Source: Lacticaseibacillus hegangensis (GTDB taxonomy: Bacteria; Bacillota; Bacilli; Lactobacillales; Lactobacillaceae). From it: a DNA stretch of 64,000 nucleotides. The position numbers were made by a program, and so were the translations under genes. The notes under the pieces were generated by a model that did not search any database, was not told where the DNA came from, and worked only from the letters and a program-made list of their open reading frames with translations. Every line of letters starts with the position of its first letter. Positions within the stretch are counted from its first letter, which is position 1. The stretch is from NCBI RefSeq assembly GCF_003946465.1, contig NZ_RHOL01000003.1, positions 1-64,000 on the forward strand, read 5' to 3'. Shown here piece by piece: positions 34,271-42,739 of this stretch.

Positions 34271-35760
34271 TATTCTGCCTCCTGAACAGCCTTACCCGCC
34301 TCGGTCGCAGCGATCCAGCCCGAGACAAACGCAAACCCGTTGGCGATTCCTTCATAACTCGGATAACCATCTGAATACAAGCCGTTGACATTGTTGCCGA
34401 CGATGTACAGATCCTTTAACGGTTGCCCGGCTTTGGTCACCGGCTGGCAATTGCGATCGACAGCGACCCCGTCGAGCGTGCCCAAAATCGCGCAGTGCTC
34501 TTTGATCGCGTAAAACGGGCCTTGATGAACCCCAAACTTCAGCTCCGCCGCCGGCTTTAAGAAAGTATCATCTTGCCCATCGGCAACGGCCTGATTATAA
34601 ACTTTGAGGGTGCGTTCAAAGGCCGCGATCGGCAGGCCCAACTTGTCCGCAAGTCCTTCGACGGTATCGGCTTTGACGACTTCACCATGTGCGATGGCAT
34701 CCTCAAAGTCTGCTTGAATCGCGGGGATCGGCCCGACTGTACCAGTTGGCGTTTGGCCGGGTTCGAGAAATTGCCGTTCAAAAGTATCTTCCATTGGCAC
34801 GAGGTGATCACGAAAATGGTCCAGCGTGGCTTGATCGAGGATCACACTATATTGGCCTTGAACGTTGTGCGCAGCATTGGCCCACATCGCAAAGTCATAG
34901 ACAATGTCTTCGTTAACAAACCGATTCCCGGTTTGATCGACCCAAAGCAGCGGCAAGTTGGTCAAAGTTTCCACACTGCTTTGCCGCCGCATCGGGTTGA
35001 TCCGCAGGCTTGGCGCACACCCATGGGCGAATAAGACCGGATTGTGAGCCACGTTGGCCCCGTACTTCGCGCAGAGCTTGATTCCAGTACCGTCAGCCTT
35101 GCGCTCACCCAAATTCAGCAACGCGTCATTATCAGCGTATTTAGCCGCCATCATTTCCGGACTGCCGCAATACCCGCCGTCGGCAAAAATCACTTTCTTG
35201 GCTTCAATGCGCAGCTCTTCGCCGCTAGCTTGTTTGGCGAGCACGGCTTTAAGGCCTGCTTGTGGATCATAGTCCAATCCGACCGCCCAGGTTTCAGTCA
35301 AAACAGGGTTCCCGGAGTCCCCAAATTTCTGTGGCCAAGCATCCCAAGTGGCCATCTTTGATTTGAAGTTATTGAACTTGTGATAAACCAGTGGGTCATT
35401 GAGGTGCGCTTTCTGTTCACTTTGCTCAACCGTAGTGGCTAATCCCATTGCGGCCATCCGGTCAATATTCTCACCGGAATCTTTGAGAAAGCGCGCCAGC
35501 AGTTCGCCGTTGACAAAATAGTGATTATAGCTGGTTAACCCCTTGAACGCATCCGCATAGTCGTAGGTCACACCCTTTTCAAGTTGCTGCTTAGAGTGGA
35601 CCGCAAACACACCATGGGCCCCAAACTTCCCGGCACCGCCGACTTTATCCCCACGCTCCAACATGATGAACGGGATTTTCTTCTGATACAAATCAAACCC
35701 CGCCGACAAACCTGCGGAACCACTGCCAACAATCACGACTTGAGTCTTTAACGTCTTCAT
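34270..35760 (-). CDS. FAD-dependent fumarate-reductase-like flavoprotein (first gene of operon)
   Basis: 496 residues. GSGSAGLSAG near 12 is the FAD turn and MLERGDKVGGAGKFGAHG follows. VIFADGGYCGSPEMMAAKY near 195 and YSDGYPSYEGIANGFAF near the C-terminus fit the same family as the gene at 32104. The two flavoproteins are clearly distinct, not a recent duplication. The promoter region has a cre-like site 45 bp before the ATG, and a LysR gene precedes it on the same strand. The substrate is unknown. Confidence 0.88.
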   Translation of the reverse strand: MKTLKTQVVIVGSGSAGLSAGFDLYQKKIPFIMLERGDKVGGAGKFGAHGVFAVHSKQQLEKGVTYDYADAFKGLTSYNHYFVNGELLARFLKDSGENIDRMAAMGLATTVEQSEQKAHLNDPLVYHKFNNFKSKMATWDAWPQKFGDSGNPVLTETWAVGLDYDPQAGLKAVLAKQASGEELRIEAKKVIFADGGYCGSPEMMAAKYADNDALLNLGERKADGTGIKLCAKYGANVAHNPVLFAHGCAPSLRINPMRRQSSVETLTNLPLLWVDQTGNRFVNEDIVYDFAMWANAAHNVQGQYSVILDQATLDHFRDHLVPMEDTFERQFLEPGQTPTGTVGPIPAIQADFEDAIAHGEVVKADTVEGLADKLGLPIAAFERTLKVYNQAVADGQDDTFLKPAAELKFGVHQGPFYAIKEHCAILGTLDGVAVDRNCQPVTKAGQPLKDLYIVGNNVNGLYSDGYPSYEGIANGFAFVSGWIAATEAGKAVQEAE

Positions 35761-35804
35761 GGTGGTGCATCCTTTCTTATTGTGAAGTATCCAACAAGTA
35801 AAGG

Positions 35805-35818
35805 ATAAAGCGTTTTCA
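35805..35818 (-). promoter_or_regulatory. cre-like site before the flavoprotein operon
   Basis: The minus strand reads TGAAAACGCTTTAT, 13 of 14 positions of the CcpA consensus TGWAARCGYTWNCW. It lies between the LysR stop and the flavoprotein start, next to a possible -35 TTGGCA. Confidence 0.5.
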
Positions 35819-35844
35819 CGAAGCTTGCCAACATCGAATAGTTG

Positions 35845-36720
35845 TCAGCGATAACTTGAACTTATCGCTTTAAGAATCATCCCTTCAAATAGTTCCTGCC
35901 GATCGCGACTAATTGCCGCGACCACGTTGAAGGCTTGTTCCAAATGCTTCGGTGATAGCCGTGTGAGGTTGTTACAGTGTTCAGGCAATCTGAAGTCATC
36001 CGGCACCAGCGCCACGCCTCCTTTAAAATTCACTGCTAAAGCGGCGGCTTGAAAACTATTCACCTGCGCGATGGAGGCATAGCCCCAGCCTTTCTGCGCA
36101 TATTTTTCGACCATGGCTGATTGAATATCAGCAATGCCGGTGGACTTCCAGTGCTGTAAATACAGCTTGCCGGCATGACTGAGCGTTGGCGCATCAGGCT
36201 GTGTCGCCAGCGCCTGAGTGTTGCAGAGCACATCAAAACCGACTTTGCGCAGCGGAAAGGTCTGGAGCTTCGTGTTGCCACTAAACGCCAGCTCAAATCC
36301 GATCAAAATATCATAATCATGCGCCAGCAGCCGAGTGAAAGCGTCAGTAAAGGGTTCTTCATCAAAACTCAATTGCCTAGTTGCCCCGAGATGTTGCGCA
36401 AAGGCGGCTGCGTCAGCTTCCAAGCCTTGAAGAAAGTGAATCCTGAGCAGACCTGCTGGTTGTTGTTCCGGATGACGCCAAATTTCACCATAGGCATCCA
36501 ATACTTGAATCGCCCGCAGATAAAAGAATCGGCCGGCGGCGGTCAGTGACAGTGAAGTTGGGGTGCGGTTGATGAGCTGGACCCCCAAATCATCCTCCAA
36601 ATGCTTGATTGCAGTGGAGACAGCAGTCTCTGAGACATAGTTGCGTTTGGCTGCCGAGCTGAAACCGTGGGTCTGCACCACGTCCACAAAATATTTCATG
36701 GGCTTTAAGTTGTAATTCAT
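35845..36720 (-). CDS. LysR-family transcriptional regulator
   Basis: 291 residues. The N-terminal winged helix contains FSSAAKRNYVSETAVSTAIKH (core AAKRNYVSETAVSTAIKH) and LGVQLINRTPTSLSLTAAG, the LysR signature. The C-terminal half is the effector-binding domain. It lies upstream of, and on the same strand as, the flavoprotein-SDR-flavoprotein operon, so it probably controls that operon, although the classical LysR layout is divergent. A TATAAT -10 is at 36756-36761. Confidence 0.9.
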   Translation of the reverse strand: MNYNLKPMKYFVDVVQTHGFSSAAKRNYVSETAVSTAIKHLEDDLGVQLINRTPTSLSLTAAGRFFYLRAIQVLDAYGEIWRHPEQQPAGLLRIHFLQGLEADAAAFAQHLGATRQLSFDEEPFTDAFTRLLAHDYDILIGFELAFSGNTKLQTFPLRKVGFDVLCNTQALATQPDAPTLSHAGKLYLQHWKSTGIADIQSAMVEKYAQKGWGYASIAQVNSFQAAALAVNFKGGVALVPDDFRLPEHCNNLTRLSPKHLEQAFNVVAAISRDRQELFEGMILKAISSSYR

Positions 36721-36851
36721 TTGGGCGCCTCCAAAGTTGTGACAATGCTAACTTAATTATACGACTTGTTAGATGACTGACCTTAACAGCCGCAATCCCA
36801 TCGTTGTCATCTCAACCACCGCTTCTGACCCCACACTTTTCAGATTTCACA

Positions 36852-36891
36852 CAAAAAACGTCCAAACGCTGATTGACCAGCGTTTGGACGT
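36852..36891 (-). terminator. guaA terminator
   Basis: The minus strand reads ACGTCCAAACGCTG, a 6-nt loop, CAGCGTTTGGACGT, then six T in total, a 14-bp perfect stem just past the guaA stop. Confidence 0.92.
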
Positions 36892-36900
36892 GCAATAAGC

Positions 36901-38451
36901 TTATTCCCACTCGACAGTTGCCGGCGGCTTCGAGGTGATGTCGTAGACAACGCGGTTGACGTGCGCGACTTCGTTGACGATGCGAGCTGAGATCTTCTGC
37001 AGCACATCCCAGTCGATGCGGGCAAAATCAGCGGTCATGCCATCAATCGAAGTAATGGCGCGAATGGCGATGGTGTAATCGTACGTGCGGCCATCCCCCA
37101 TCACACCAACCGAACGGAAGCCCGGCAGAACGGTGAAGTACTGCCAGATTTTTTCCTGTAAGCCGGCCTTGGCGATTTCATCCCGCAGGACCCAGTCGGA
37201 CTCGCGGACGATTTCCAGCTTATCATTGGTGACTTCGCCAAGCACGCGAATACCCAGGCCCGGACCCGGGAACGGCTGGCGCCATACCAGGTCATGAGGC
37301 AGGCCAAGACGTTCGCCGAGCTCGCGGGCTTCGTCCTTGAACAGCTTGTTCAGCGGTTCAATCAGTTTGAACTTCAAGTCCTTAGGCAGGCCGCCAACAT
37401 TATGGTGCGACTTGATCGTCTGCGCCGTGTCAGTGCCAGACTCGACCACGTCAGTGTACAGCGTGCCCTGGGCCAAGTACTCGATGCCGTGCAACTTGCG
37501 AGCTTCGTCGTTGAAGACTTCGATGAAGTCGCGGCCGATGATTTTGCGTTTTTGCTCTGGATCAGTAACACCTTTCAAGTCGCCCAAGAAGCGGTCTGCG
37601 GCGTTGACCTTGATGATTTTCACGCCGAGGCGACCGTTGAGACTTTCCATGACCTGGTCGGCCTCGTTCTTGCGCAGCAGGCCGTGATCCACAAAGATGC
37701 AGGTCAGCTGCTCGCCGATGGCTTTGTGCAGCAAGGCGGCCACCACTGAGCTGTCCACCCCACCGGAAAGGCCGAGCAGGACTTGCTTGTCGCCAACTTC
37801 GGCGTGAATCGCGTCAATCTGGTCGTCAATGAAGTCGCCCATGTTCCAATTGGCCTGGGCACCGCAAACGTCGAAGGCAAAATGATGCAGGATCTCATGC
37901 CCGTACTTGGTATTCTGAACTTCGGCGTGGAACTGGATGCCGTAGAACTTACGCGCATCGTCGTCCATCGCGGAAATCGGGCAGTTATGCGAGGTCGCGG
38001 TTACGCGGAAGCCGGCTGGCGCCTTTTGCACGAGGTCGCCATGGCTCATCCACACAGTCTGCGTTTCCGGAAGATCTTGGAATAGCTTGGCGGTTTTATC
38101 CGTCACCGTGATATCGACCTTGCCGTACTCGCGGTTGTCGGCTGGCTCCACGTCGCCGCCGAGGCGCTGGGCCATCAGCTGCATGCCGTAGCAAACGCCG
38201 AGAATCGGAATGCCGAGCTCAAAAATCTCGTTATCCACGCCAAGCGCGGCTTCGTCGTACACCGAATTCGGACCGCCGGAGAAAATAATGCCTTTTGGCG
38301 CAATCTTGCGGACTTCCGCCGCAGTGATGGTATGCGGTTTGAGTTCAGAATAGACGCCAAATTCGCGGATACGCCGCGTGATCAGCTGATTGTACTGACT
38401 CCCATAATCGAGGACGATGATCTTGTCGTAGTCCTGGCTCTGGTTTGCCAA
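36901..38451 (-). CDS. guaA: GMP synthase (glutamine-hydrolysing)
   Basis: 516 residues when started at TTG 38451 ([17 protein letters not shown]), the usual GuaA length. Longer readings to 38514 are impossible because a promoter (TTGACC-17-TATAGT) lies inside them. GGGAG precedes the TTG by 11 nt, which is long. The class I glutaminase domain has GVCYGMQ (nucleophile Cys) and QFHAEV, where most homologues have [13 protein letters not shown] near 220 is the ATP pyrophosphatase P-loop, and the C-terminal dimerisation domain ends [10 protein letters not shown]. It makes GMP from XMP. Confidence 0.95.
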   Translation of the reverse strand: MANQSQDYDKIIVLDYGSQYNQLITRRIREFGVYSELKPHTITAAEVRKIAPKGIIFSGGPNSVYDEAALGVDNEIFELGIPILGVCYGMQLMAQRLGGDVEPADNREYGKVDITVTDKTAKLFQDLPETQTVWMSHGDLVQKAPAGFRVTATSHNCPISAMDDDARKFYGIQFHAEVQNTKYGHEILHHFAFDVCGAQANWNMGDFIDDQIDAIHAEVGDKQVLLGLSGGVDSSVVAALLHKAIGEQLTCIFVDHGLLRKNEADQVMESLNGRLGVKIIKVNAADRFLGDLKGVTDPEQKRKIIGRDFIEVFNDEARKLHGIEYLAQGTLYTDVVESGTDTAQTIKSHHNVGGLPKDLKFKLIEPLNKLFKDEARELGERLGLPHDLVWRQPFPGPGLGIRVLGEVTNDKLEIVRESDWVLRDEIAKAGLQEKIWQYFTVLPGFRSVGVMGDGRTYDYTIAIRAITSIDGMTADFARIDWDVLQKISARIVNEVAHVNRVVYDITSKPPATVEWE

Positions 38452-38485
38452 GTGTGCCCACACTCCCTTGTTTTGAATTGTTACC

Positions 38486-38514
38486 ACTATACGGAAAATT
38501 TTGGCGCCGGTCAA
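38486..38514 (-). promoter_or_regulatory. guaA promoter
   Basis: TTGACC (38509-38514), 17-bp spacer, TATAGT (38486-38491) on the minus strand. It fixes the transcription start near 38479 and so the start codon downstream of it. Confidence 0.85.
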
Positions 38515-38535
38515 TTTTCGATGAGAAAAGCCTCA

Positions 38536-39462
38536 TTAGTTAAACTTGCGCAGTGCGACCTCATCGATCAAATGATTGGCAGTTTTATGCAAAATGACAT
38601 CCGCGCGGTTCTTAGTCGGCAGGATGTACTCGTTAAGGTTCTTGAGGTTGACGTCGCGCCAGACTTCCTTGGCCATCTTGAACGCATCGTCCCGGTTGCC
38701 GATCGCATACTGGTAGTAATAGTTGGTCGGATCGGTGAACGCGGTGTCCAGCAGCATACCGAACCGTTCCAGGTACCACTGCTCGATGTTATTGGGGTCG
38801 GCATCGACGTAAATGGAAAAGTCGAAGTAGTCGCTGATGTAAATCGGCTGCTGGCTCGGCAGCTGCAGCACGTTGATGCCTTCGACAATCAGAATGTCCG
38901 GATGGTCGATGACCTCCTGCTCGCCGGGTACGATGTCGTAGATTTGGTGACTGTACTTCGGCGCTCGCACGACCCCGGTATTGTTTTTGACATTGTTGAG
39001 AAAATGAATCAGCAGGTTCATGTCGTAGCTTTCCGGGAACCCCTTGCGCGCCAAAATACCGCGTTTTTCCAGCTCGGCGTTCGAGTACAAAAAACCGTCG
39101 GTGGTGATCATCTGGATCCGACGGTCGGGATATGCCCGCGACAGCAACAGCTGAAGCAAGCGGGCCGTCGTGCTTTTGCCCACCGCCACTGAACCGCAGA
39201 TGCCGATGATGAACGGATGGCTGTGGTAAGGCAGGCTCAAAAACTGGGCCAGCGTGCGCTCGTCGTCTTGGTAATCCTTGTAGCGGATGTGGATCAGGTG
39301 ACGCAAAGGCGAGTAAATCGTCTTCACATCGTCCATGCTGATGACATCGTTCAGCGAGCGCAGCTGCGTCAGCTCATCATCGGTGACCGAGGCAAAATTA
39401 TGCGCGTGAAAGTTCGCCCATTCCGTGCGGCTGAACTTGTAGTAATTCATTTCTGATTCCAT
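38536..39462 (-). CDS. coaA: Type I pantothenate kinase
   Basis: 308 residues. The ATG at 39462 has AAGGAG 5 nt upstream. GSVAVGKST near 90 is the Walker A loop. ITTDGFLYSNAELEKRG and GFPESYDMNLLIHFL follow in the family order, and DILIVEGINVLQ near 180 is the Walker B-like region. The enzyme phosphorylates pantothenate in coenzyme A synthesis. guaA begins 85 bp downstream with its own promoter. Confidence 0.95.
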   Translation of the reverse strand: MESEMNYYKFSRTEWANFHAHNFASVTDDELTQLRSLNDVISMDDVKTIYSPLRHLIHIRYKDYQDDERTLAQFLSLPYHSHPFIIGICGSVAVGKSTTARLLQLLLSRAYPDRRIQMITTDGFLYSNAELEKRGILARKGFPESYDMNLLIHFLNNVKNNTGVVRAPKYSHQIYDIVPGEQEVIDHPDILIVEGINVLQLPSQQPIYISDYFDFSIYVDADPNNIEQWYLERFGMLLDTAFTDPTNYYYQYAIGNRDDAFKMAKEVWRDVNLKNLNEYILPTKNRADVILHKTANHLIDEVALRKFN

Positions 39463-39539
39463 AACGACTCCTTGATGCTGATTTACTCTCTAGTTTAGCG
39501 CTTTCGCCCCCGCTTGTGGGCCAACCTGGGTAAAAAGCC

Positions 39540-40082
39540 TCAGTCTGTCGCCTGCGGCCTGGTATGACCGGCGCGGGCGTGATTGTTCAGGGTGAGGTCG
39601 TGCACTGCGCGTAGTTCGCCAGCACGCTTGAGCAGCACAGCATCCAGCGCCTGATTCAAGGTGGTCTTCAGGCGTGCTAGCCGCACCGGGTCGGCCGCCA
39701 CGTCATCGCCGTACATCGTCTCCAGCGGCGTCCACCACACCGGACCAGCTTTCGCCGTGTCCCCGGCATGCCGTGGGAATAGATGCCAGTGAACATGTGC
39801 ATCCCCATTGCCCAGCAGCTCGATGTTCATCTTGTCGGCATGAAACGCCTGGCCGCATGCCTCGGCCACTAGACTCATTTCCTCGAGAAATGCGATCTTG
39901 GTCTGCGGCGCCAGCTGGTGAAGCTCGGTGACATGCTGCTTGCCCAAGAACAAGGTGTAGCCTTCAAAGTACTGACTATCGGCCAAAACCACGTAGCCGG
40001 TTGCCAGTTCGCGAACGAAATAGGGATTTTCATGTTGCTTGATGGCGGCGATTCGTTGACAGATCAGGCATTCTTTCGGCAT
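39540..40082 (-). CDS. HIT-family hydrolase
   Basis: 180 residues. HVHWHLFPRH near 96 is the HxHxH triad motif of HIT nucleotide hydrolases/transferases. CLICQRI near 5 is a zinc-knuckle-like pair seen in related proteins. The C-terminal ~60 residues extend past the normal ~115-140 residue core and are Arg/Ala-rich. It may hydrolyse dinucleoside polyphosphates or nucleotide conjugates. Neighbouring genes give no hint of function. Confidence 0.88.
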   Translation of the reverse strand: MPKECLICQRIAAIKQHENPYFVRELATGYVVLADSQYFEGYTLFLGKQHVTELHQLAPQTKIAFLEEMSLVAEACGQAFHADKMNIELLGNGDAHVHWHLFPRHAGDTAKAGPVWWTPLETMYGDDVAADPVRLARLKTTLNQALDAVLLKRAGELRAVHDLTLNNHARAGHTRPQATD

Positions 40083-40273
40083 AGACTGCCTCCTTAGGCG
40101 TGACCAGAGTTTTATCTAATGTACCCCTTTCTCTGGGGTATGCCAATTATCAACGGGCCGCCTGCGCCTAAACTTCAAAGAATTGTCTAAAGCCAAGTGT
40201 TGCCGCTTTCATTTTTTGGCCAGACCCTGCTAAACTGAGGTTTCTATCCCAACCCGGAAGGAAGTTTTTCCTT

Positions 40274-41290
40274 ATGAAGATTACCGTTTTCGGGGTGCGG
40301 CCAGATGAGCGCCAGCACCTCGAACGATGGGCGCAGCAGCGCGGCGATGAATTGGTGCAAACCACTGCGCTGCTGACGCCTGACTCGGTGGCAAAAGCGG
40401 CAGGCAGCACGGGCATCAGCTGTTTTCAAACGGTCCCGTACGAAGCCGGCGTATTTAAAGCCATGCGCAAACTGGGTATCAAGGCCTTGGCACTGCGCAA
40501 CACCGGCACCGATAATGTCGACTTTGACGCCGCCCAGCATTACGGGATCCGTATCACCAATGTCCCGGCTTATTCACCGAATGCCATTGCCGAATTTGCG
40601 CTGGCCGATATGCTGTACCTACTGCGGCAAACCGGTCTGGTGCAGCGCGACCTGCAGCAGGACCACTACCGGCAGGCCACGACGCACATCGGCCGCGAAC
40701 TGCGCTGCTCGACCGTAGGCGTGATCGGGACCGGGCGCATCGGGCGAAGCTTGATTTCCAGCCTCAACGGCATTGGCGCCAAGGTGTTGGCTTATGATCC
40801 ACACCCGCAAGCCGATTGTCAGCTGCACTTTGAGTCAGTGACCCTGCAGACCCTGCTGCGGCAAAGCGACATTGTCACGCTCCACATTCCTGGCACGCCG
40901 TCAAATACGCATCTGATCGACCAAGCGGCGATTGCCGAGATGAAGCCCGGCGCTCTGCTGATCAACACCGGTCGGCCAAACTTAGTTGATACAACGGCGG
41001 TGATCGCCGCGCTGCGATCTGGTCAGCTAGGCGGCGTGGGCATCGACACCTTCGAACACGAAACCGAAGACCTGCTGGCGCTGGCCGAAGCCGGCCAGTT
41101 TGTCGACCCGCAGTGGCAGAGCCTGCTGGCCATGCCCAACGTCATTTTATCCCCGCACATCGCCTATTACACTGAAACGGCGGTGCGCAACATGTGTGAA
41201 ACGGCGATGCAGGCGCTTCACGACCTGGCCGAGCGGCAAGCCAGCGACTGCGAGGTCTTCCCCGACCAGCGGCTGCGCCAGGCCCAGTAA
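40274..41290 (+). CDS. D-2-hydroxyacid dehydrogenase
   Basis: 338 residues. VGVIGTGRIGRSL near 148 is the NAD GxGxxG motif. INTGRPNLVD near 235 contains the catalytic Arg (an unusual RPN where RG is common), GIDTFEHE near 257 the Glu and SPHIAYYTE near 296 the His. It resembles D-lactate and D-2-hydroxyisocaproate dehydrogenases, which reduce 2-keto acids with NADH. The convergent ilvE gene makes branched-chain keto acids, so a role in amino-acid catabolism is plausible. Confidence 0.9.
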   Translation: MKITVFGVRPDERQHLERWAQQRGDELVQTTALLTPDSVAKAAGSTGISCFQTVPYEAGVFKAMRKLGIKALALRNTGTDNVDFDAAQHYGIRITNVPAYSPNAIAEFALADMLYLLRQTGLVQRDLQQDHYRQATTHIGRELRCSTVGVIGTGRIGRSLISSLNGIGAKVLAYDPHPQADCQLHFESVTLQTLLRQSDIVTLHIPGTPSNTHLIDQAAIAEMKPGALLINTGRPNLVDTTAVIAALRSGQLGGVGIDTFEHETEDLLALAEAGQFVDPQWQSLLAMPNVILSPHIAYYTETAVRNMCETAMQALHDLAERQASDCEVFPDQRLRQAQ

Positions 41291-41295
41291 CGAAA

Positions 41296-41355
41296 AAAGG
41301 CGCACACCTTCTCGCAGCCTTTGTGCTTGCGAGCGGATGTGCGTCTTTTTGATGG
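41296..41355. terminator. Bidirectional terminator between the dehydrogenase and ilvE
   Basis: GCGCACA and TGTGCGT flank an inner ctcgca/tgcgag stem, with A-run and T-run (aaaaaa, ttttt) on the two outer sides. Confidence 0.8.
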
Positions 41356-41360
41356 GCAAG

Positions 41361-42389
41361 TCAATCCAACGGCACCGGCACGGTCCAGCCCGCTGGAGCT
41401 TCGACATCGCCAAACTGGATGCCGGTCAGCTCGTTGTAAAGTTTTTGGGTCATTGGCCCGATGCCGCCGTCGCCGAACTGATGCACCTCACCGTTGTAGG
41501 TGATGCTGGCGATTGGGGTAATCACCGCCGCCGTCCCACATGCCCCGGCCTCGCCAAACTGAGCCAAACTGTCGATGGGAATGCGAGTCTCCTCGGCGTC
41601 CAGGCCAAACCGGTCGCGAGCCAGCGCGAGCAGCGACCGCCGCGTGATGCTTGGCAAAATCGAAGGCGACTTGGGTGTCAGGAACCGCTGTTCATCCTTG
41701 GTGATGCCAAAGAAGTTGGCGCTGCCGACCTCTTCAATGTAGCGGTGCTGAATCGGGTCAAGGTAAATCGCATCCCCGAAGCCGTGCTCGTGGGCGTACT
41801 TACCGGCCTGCAAACTAGCGGCGTAGTTGCCGCCAACCTTGCTTTGGCCCGTGCCGTAATGGGCGGCACGGTCGGCGTGATCCGCGACCATGAACTTGGT
41901 CGGCACCATGCCGCCTTTGTAATACGCCCCCACTGGCATGGCAAAAATCGTGAACAGGTACTCCTTGGCCGGCGCCACCCCGATGTTTGGCCCGACGCCA
42001 AGCAACAGCGGCCGCAGATACAGCGTTGCCCCAGTGCCATATGGCGGAACGTAATCGGCATTGGCCGAAACGACCCGCATGGCCGCGTCCAGAAACTGCG
42101 CGGCCGAAAGGGGCGGCATCAGGAGCTTTTCTGCAGAGTCGTGGAGCCGTTTGGCGTTCAAATCCGGCCGGAAAAGCTGAATGGTACCATTTTTCGTCCG
42201 GTACGCCTTCATCCCTTCAAACGCCGACTGACCATAGTGCAGCGCCGGGCTGCCGACATTCAGCGTCAGCTCATTACCCTGAACTAAACCGCCCTGGTCC
42301 CAAGCCCCATTGCGGTAATGGGCCTCATAACGATACGGCAACTCCATGTAATTAAAGCCCAGCGCGTTCCAGTCAATGTTGACAGTCAC
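41361..42389 (-). CDS. ilvE: Branched-chain amino acid aminotransferase
   Basis: 342 residues when started at GTG 42389 (translated MTVNIDWNALGFNY), which has GGAGG 8 nt upstream; the ATG at 42404 overlaps that ribosome binding site. HYGQSAFEGMKAYR near 50 and SKVGGNYAASL near 180, with the PLP-binding Lys, are class IV transaminase signatures. EVGSANFFGI near 215 and GEAGACGTAAVITPI near 290 complete the PLP site. It transfers amino groups between glutamate and branched-chain keto acids. Confidence 0.94.
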   Translation of the reverse strand: MTVNIDWNALGFNYMELPYRYEAHYRNGAWDQGGLVQGNELTLNVGSPALHYGQSAFEGMKAYRTKNGTIQLFRPDLNAKRLHDSAEKLLMPPLSAAQFLDAAMRVVSANADYVPPYGTGATLYLRPLLLGVGPNIGVAPAKEYLFTIFAMPVGAYYKGGMVPTKFMVADHADRAAHYGTGQSKVGGNYAASLQAGKYAHEHGFGDAIYLDPIQHRYIEEVGSANFFGITKDEQRFLTPKSPSILPSITRRSLLALARDRFGLDAEETRIPIDSLAQFGEAGACGTAAVITPIASITYNGEVHQFGDGGIGPMTQKLYNELTGIQFGDVEAPAGWTVPVPLD

Positions 42390-42609
42390 CTTGGCACCCT
42401 CCATTCAAATTGACTTACATCGTCCCTATGCATGGTAAGCGATAAACCGCACCGGCTCAAGCCTTCTTGTCAGCTAATCTGACAAAACGCGGGATTTAAT
42501 CACACGCACAGCCCGGCCAGCAGAGTCCACCTTTCTTATCGCGCAGTCGTACAATCTCACACCCCAAAAAATGAATGACACGCTGTTCATTGATTTTAGT
42601 CAGAATATT

Positions 42610-42625
42610 TTGAAAGCGCTACAAT
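42610..42625 (+). promoter_or_regulatory. cre-like site over a -10 box before the fumarate reductase
   Basis: TGAAAGCGCTACAA matches 13 of 14 positions of the CcpA consensus and overlaps TACAAT at 42620-42625, a likely -10. Binding there would block transcription when sugar is abundant. Confidence 0.55.
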
Positions 42626-42657
42626 AGAGTCGCCGGTTCGTTGAAGAATCCGGCAAC

Positions 42658-42704
42658 GGTCAAGTTTCTCGATGCGGGTTGCACCGAGCACGAGAAACTT
42701 GACC
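42658..42704 (+). repeat. 14-bp perfect inverted repeat in the fumarate reductase leader
   Basis: GGTCAAGTTTCTCG (42658-42671) and CGAGAAACTTGACC (42691-42704) are perfectly complementary with a 19-nt loop. It lies inside the presumed 5' UTR, 35 bp before the ATG, and has no T-run, so it is not a simple terminator. Confidence 0.85.
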
Positions 42705-42739
42705 AATTATCCAATCGAGATAAGAAAGAAGATCATAAC

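Noticed and set aside
40121-40140. Terminator between the HIT gene and the dehydrogenase
   Set aside because: TACCCC and GGGGTA form a stem but it is upstream of both divergent genes and has no U-run; at most an operator.
42658-42704. Rho-independent terminator or attenuator
   Set aside because: The stem is perfect but has no U-run and no alternative antiterminator pairing was found.
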